This document shows, one piece after another, positions 7,407 through 10,416 of a DNA stretch of 10,416 nucleotides; position 1 is the stretch's first letter, and each line of letters opens with the position of its first letter. Under the pieces are notes generated by a model that saw only the letters and a list, made by a program, of their open reading frames with translations, had not been told where the DNA came from and made no database searches. A program made the translations under genes and the position numbers. The stretch comes from Cerioporus squamosus (Eukaryota; Basidiomycota; Agaricomycetes; Polyporales; Polyporaceae), in the NCBI GenBank assembly GCA_022592435.1, contig JABYQS010000970.1, forward strand, positions 1 to 10,416. The letters run 5' to 3'.

Positions 7407-10400
7407 TCAGTCGATCTCTATGACATCTGGATCCTCTTCAATCTTCTCTTCTGCGTTGTCCAGCATAATGAGGCCATCCTCGTCGAGCCTTCGCTTTTTG
7501 CTCGGCGTGAAGGGCACTGCGCCCGCATCTGCGACAGTCTTGCTACGCTTCGCAGCAGGCGCGTCGATCTCCTCGACATCGTCGGGTGCGGGTCGCTTCT
7601 TCGATGATACGGGCGTCGACGGAGTGGGTGCGCGAGGCTTGACCTTCTTCGGCGGCTTCGGCAAGGGTGACGGGAGGATCAACGCAGGCGCGTCTACAAG
7701 ATGGTTAGGTCTGCAATGTGACGTTCGTCAGCTGAGCGCATACAGACCAAGCAAATGGTGGGACACCCACGGAAGCAAGCCGATTGCAACCTGAATCGTC
7801 GCATACTCGCCCTCCTCATCAACAATTGAGAGGAACTTGCCGCGCGTCACGTTCAAACTCTCGAGCGTCCGATCGTTGTTGTCGTCCCAGTCCGGGTCGC
7901 TCAGCACGCGCTTGTCTTCATACACGCTCACCCTCGCGCTTCTCCTCGTCGTCCGCGCCAAGGATGCCGTCGACGACCTCCCGCAGCGTCACGCGCGCCG
8001 GGTCGCAGCGCACCTCCGTGTACGTGTCGCGACAGACGCCGCAAAACGAGTTCGGGGGACACATCGCGATGGCGCTGAGCGGCATCGACGGCTTGAACTG
8101 CACGTGGACGTTCCGGAGCGCGTTGTACGACCGGCGGAGGAGGTGCAGGGCCTGCAGGACGATGAGCCCGGCGATGATCGCGTTCGTCGTGGCGATTGCG
8201 GGAATGATGTTTCCGGCCATCTCTGCCGAGGCCCGAGGAAGGCCAGTAAGTCAGCACAAGGTGCCGGATGACAGAATAAAGCGACGAAGAAGCACAGGGC
8301 GAGGGTTGGAGATGCACGGACCTTTGACTTCCCATCGGCTTTTGCCCGGGATCCCGTACGCGGCAGAACGCAGGTTCGCAGCGGCAGTGACAAAGTCGAG
8401 CGTGTCGTCGTCGTCCTTGTCGAAGGAGATCGTGTCTTCACCGGCACGGAGGCGAGCAGCGAGGCGCTCGGTGCTGGCCAGTGGTTAGAACGTCAGCACG
8501 ACTGGCAGCCTGTAGACGTAAGCGGCCACCGTACCTGGAAACGAACAGTTCCAGATTGTCCTGCAAGGACAGTGCACGCTGATCTTTCAACCCCGCACCA
8601 CTGGCGGAAGCCGAGCTCGAGCTGGAACCGTTGAGCAGCTTCTCGGTGCTTGTGCTTCCGCTTCCGCTCGCCTCACCCGGCTTGCCATTCTCGGCCGCAG
8701 AACCGTTCGCATGCACGCCGTTCTGCTGGGCCGATTGAGCGAGAACGTCCCGTCGCGAATCTTGTCGAAGTCGGGGTGTAGGCGGCGCACGGAGAGCGCC
8801 ACATATCCGCCATAGAGAGAAGGTTGAGGATGTCCGAATGGAAGACCTGCGTCCATGAGAGTCAGTCGAGTGCGAGGCATGATGACCGATGATGATGGCA
8901 GACCTTGCTGAAGACCATCTTCGCCGGCTCGGGCCTGACGAAGACGCGTCGCCCGCAGGCAGGGTACGAAGAGCCGCGCGCACTGCCTTGAAGGCTTGTG
9001 CCTCCTTGCGAAGTGCAGCGATCTCTTTAGCTGCATGCGGTTCGATACAGAAGATTGGTGCTATCAGAAGGCACGAATGCGTGACGTGGACAGATTCGAT
9101 CCGTACCGTTCTCCCCTGCTTCTCTGCCTCGTCGAGCTCACCCCATCTTCCTCCTCTCCGAAGAGCTGGCTGAAGGCAGGGACCGAACAAGGTCAGTGTC
9201 GTGCTTCCTTATCAGCAGAGATAGCGACATGAGATACACTCACGGAATCAGGTAGTCTCTTGGCCCAAACGATACAATGTATGGGTTGTGATGGAGTCGA
9301 AACGGATTGTGCACACAGGGAACGTCTTCACCGTTGGCTTCGGCACACAATCGAAGCATTCTGCACGATCCTACGTTCGCAGGGCCGTGAGCTTCGCTGC
9401 ATTCGATCCACAGCCCTCCGACGACGGACACGGACGCACCTTGAGGATGGGCTGGACTTGTCCGAGATAACCAGCCGTTCCAGATTCGACAAGCGGCACA
9501 TTTGCTGCTATGCACATCTTGTTGACGTGTCGTCGCGCGTCTGCGGGGACGTTGCGAGGTTAGCACTCTACTACGACAGATACAGGACCACCGAGAGAAG
9601 TAAACAGCGCACTCCCGGTAATGAGGGTCTAGTGCTAGATTGTACGGAAGACACCTCAGAGATCGTACATAGACCTGCTGCAGCAAACAATGAACGAAGT
9701 CGGTCAATGTCCGAACGCTGCTAGTCCGCAGCCTTCTCTACTCCATAGCCGGCACGGGTATTGGGTTCGGCTCTCTCCTGCTGCCCACCCATTGTTCCTT
9801 GACGTTCGCGAGTGCGCAAGTAGCTCTAAGCGTTCCGAGATGCAATTCGCGCCATGGGTTATACGAATCATGCTGAAGGTTCGTACACACAAACTTGCGC
9901 AGAGTGAGGAGGGTCGTACGACTGACTGGTGACGCACGAGTACCCAGGCGCCGAAGTACTCACCAAGGTTGTCGAGTGCGTTCAGCACCAAGTCAAAGCC
10001 CTTGAACCATGCAACGTCAAACTGAGGCTCCTTGATGTTCGCATGTATGGGCGTAATCTTCACGTTCGGATTAAACGCAGACGCAGTCTTCGCCGCCACC
10101 TATACGGGTGGGAACACCAGACACAGCCGGAAAGCTTGAGCCCTCGTATCCTGCATGCGCCGTTTATTAGCAAAGACAACGTACCATAGCCTTGCTTTTC
10201 TTGATATCCTTCTTCCGGAAGAGGAACTGGCGATTGAGGTTGGACAAGTCGATAGTGTCCAGGTCGAGCAGCGTGATGTCGCCAAAACCCGTCAAGACGA
10301 TGGTTCTTACTGCATATCCCCGGACCATACAAAATCACAATCACGCCCGGCCTTCAGCGACAGCAAGAAAGTATATGGGCGCATACGCACAGAGTTCACA

Positions 10401-10416
10401 GCCAATTCCACCCGCG
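7407..10416 (-). CDS. UBA2: SUMO-activating enzyme E1 subunit Uba2, 5' end cut by the window edge; nine 1-base frame breaks
   Basis: Uba2 pairs with Aos1 to adenylate SUMO, hold it as a thioester and pass it to Ubc9 in the nucleus. Eleven exons are visible: 10391-10416, 10185-10309, 9964-10099, 9440-9540, 9244-9370, 9107-9169, 8904-9030, 8535-8846, 8322-8473, 7771-8222 and 7407-7710. This is about 641 codons; only roughly 20 N-terminal residues are missing. Motifs in order are AGGIGCELL (nucleotide loop), [39 protein letters not shown], zinc Cys pair ECFDC, and catalytic Cys in FPVCTIRSTPS (codon 9311-9313). After these come [45 protein letters not shown], the second zinc pair FCGVC, the ubiquitin-fold region [14 protein letters not shown], then a basic nuclear tail ([15 protein letters not shown]) ending DVIEID. 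Frame breaks are at 9300-9302 (+1), about 9256 (+1), 9141-9144 (-1), 9113-9116 (-1), 8925-8933 (-1), 8791-8792 (+1), 8773-8776 (+1), 8731-8732 (-1) and 7931-7933 (+1). With these, all exon phases agree. Confidence 0.96.
9541..9963 (-). other. Unusually long (423-nt) intron in UBA2
   Basis: The donor GTGAGT at 9963 and acceptor CCGCAG at 9541 join NALDN-L to [10 protein letters not shown] in phase. A branch-point-like GCTAAC lies about 20 nt before the acceptor. All other UBA2 introns here are 57-99 nt. No terminal repeats or snoRNA boxes were recognised inside it. Confidence 0.75.

Noticed and set aside
1..10416. Reading the PKS, sedolisin and UBA2 as three pseudogenes
   Set aside because: Only single-base indels are present, with conserved residues and nearly all splice sites intact. 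Decay in three unrelated neighbours, one of them essential, is less likely than sequence error.
1..10416. CRISPR arrays, insertion sequences, transposon ends or viral genes
   Set aside because: No spaced direct repeats, transposase/integrase motifs or terminal inverted repeats were seen; the intron-rich genes indicate a fungal nuclear region.

Overview
The window looks like a filamentous basidiomycete (Agaricomycete) nuclear genome. The genes are broken up by many short GT-AG introns, mostly 50-100 nt. The proteins are fungal: a type I iterative polyketide synthase, a secreted S53 sedolisin peptidase and the SUMO-activating enzyme subunit Uba2. The order within Agaricomycetes cannot be told from the sequence alone.

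Layout. Positions 1-1085 (minus) hold the start of a polyketide synthase, namely most of the ketosynthase domain, which runs off the left edge. Positions 1086-2762 are a 1.7-kb divergent spacer with no gene I can name. Positions 2763-4907 (plus) hold a full-length sedolisin-type pro-peptidase in eight exons. Positions 4908-5577 are a promoter region rich in GACGTCA (CRE/ATF-like) sites. Positions 5578-5927 and 6578-7101 (plus) are two tandem genes for small, very hydrophilic, cysteine-free proteins of 70 and 134 aa. They share a 50-residue C-terminal domain (34/50 identical) and exactly the same intron phases and exon sizes (61 and 26 nt). They are clear paralogues of a family I cannot name, and their promoters share a 14-bp identical element. 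Positions 7407-10416 (minus) hold UBA2 in eleven visible exons, missing only its extreme N-terminus beyond the right edge. It converges on the second small gene.

The most important caveat is frame integrity. The PKS fragment (3 sites), the sedolisin (4) and UBA2 (9) can only be read by crossing single-base insertions or deletions, many in short homopolymer runs. I found no nonsense substitution that is not explained by one of these indels and, apart from one unresolved KS segment, no lost splice site. After correcting the indels, every exon phase in the sedolisin and UBA2 adds up. Uba2 is an essential enzyme, so assembly or sequencing error explains this better than three independent pseudogenes. 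An automated annotation would probably break these genes.

The genes do not form an obvious pathway. The PKS may begin a biosynthetic cluster that continues to the left. The sedolisin is a secreted nutritional or lysosomal-type protease, UBA2 is housekeeping, and the small tandem genes are probably stress-related (inferred from composition and promoter motifs). The small-gene pair is the best candidate here for something undescribed.
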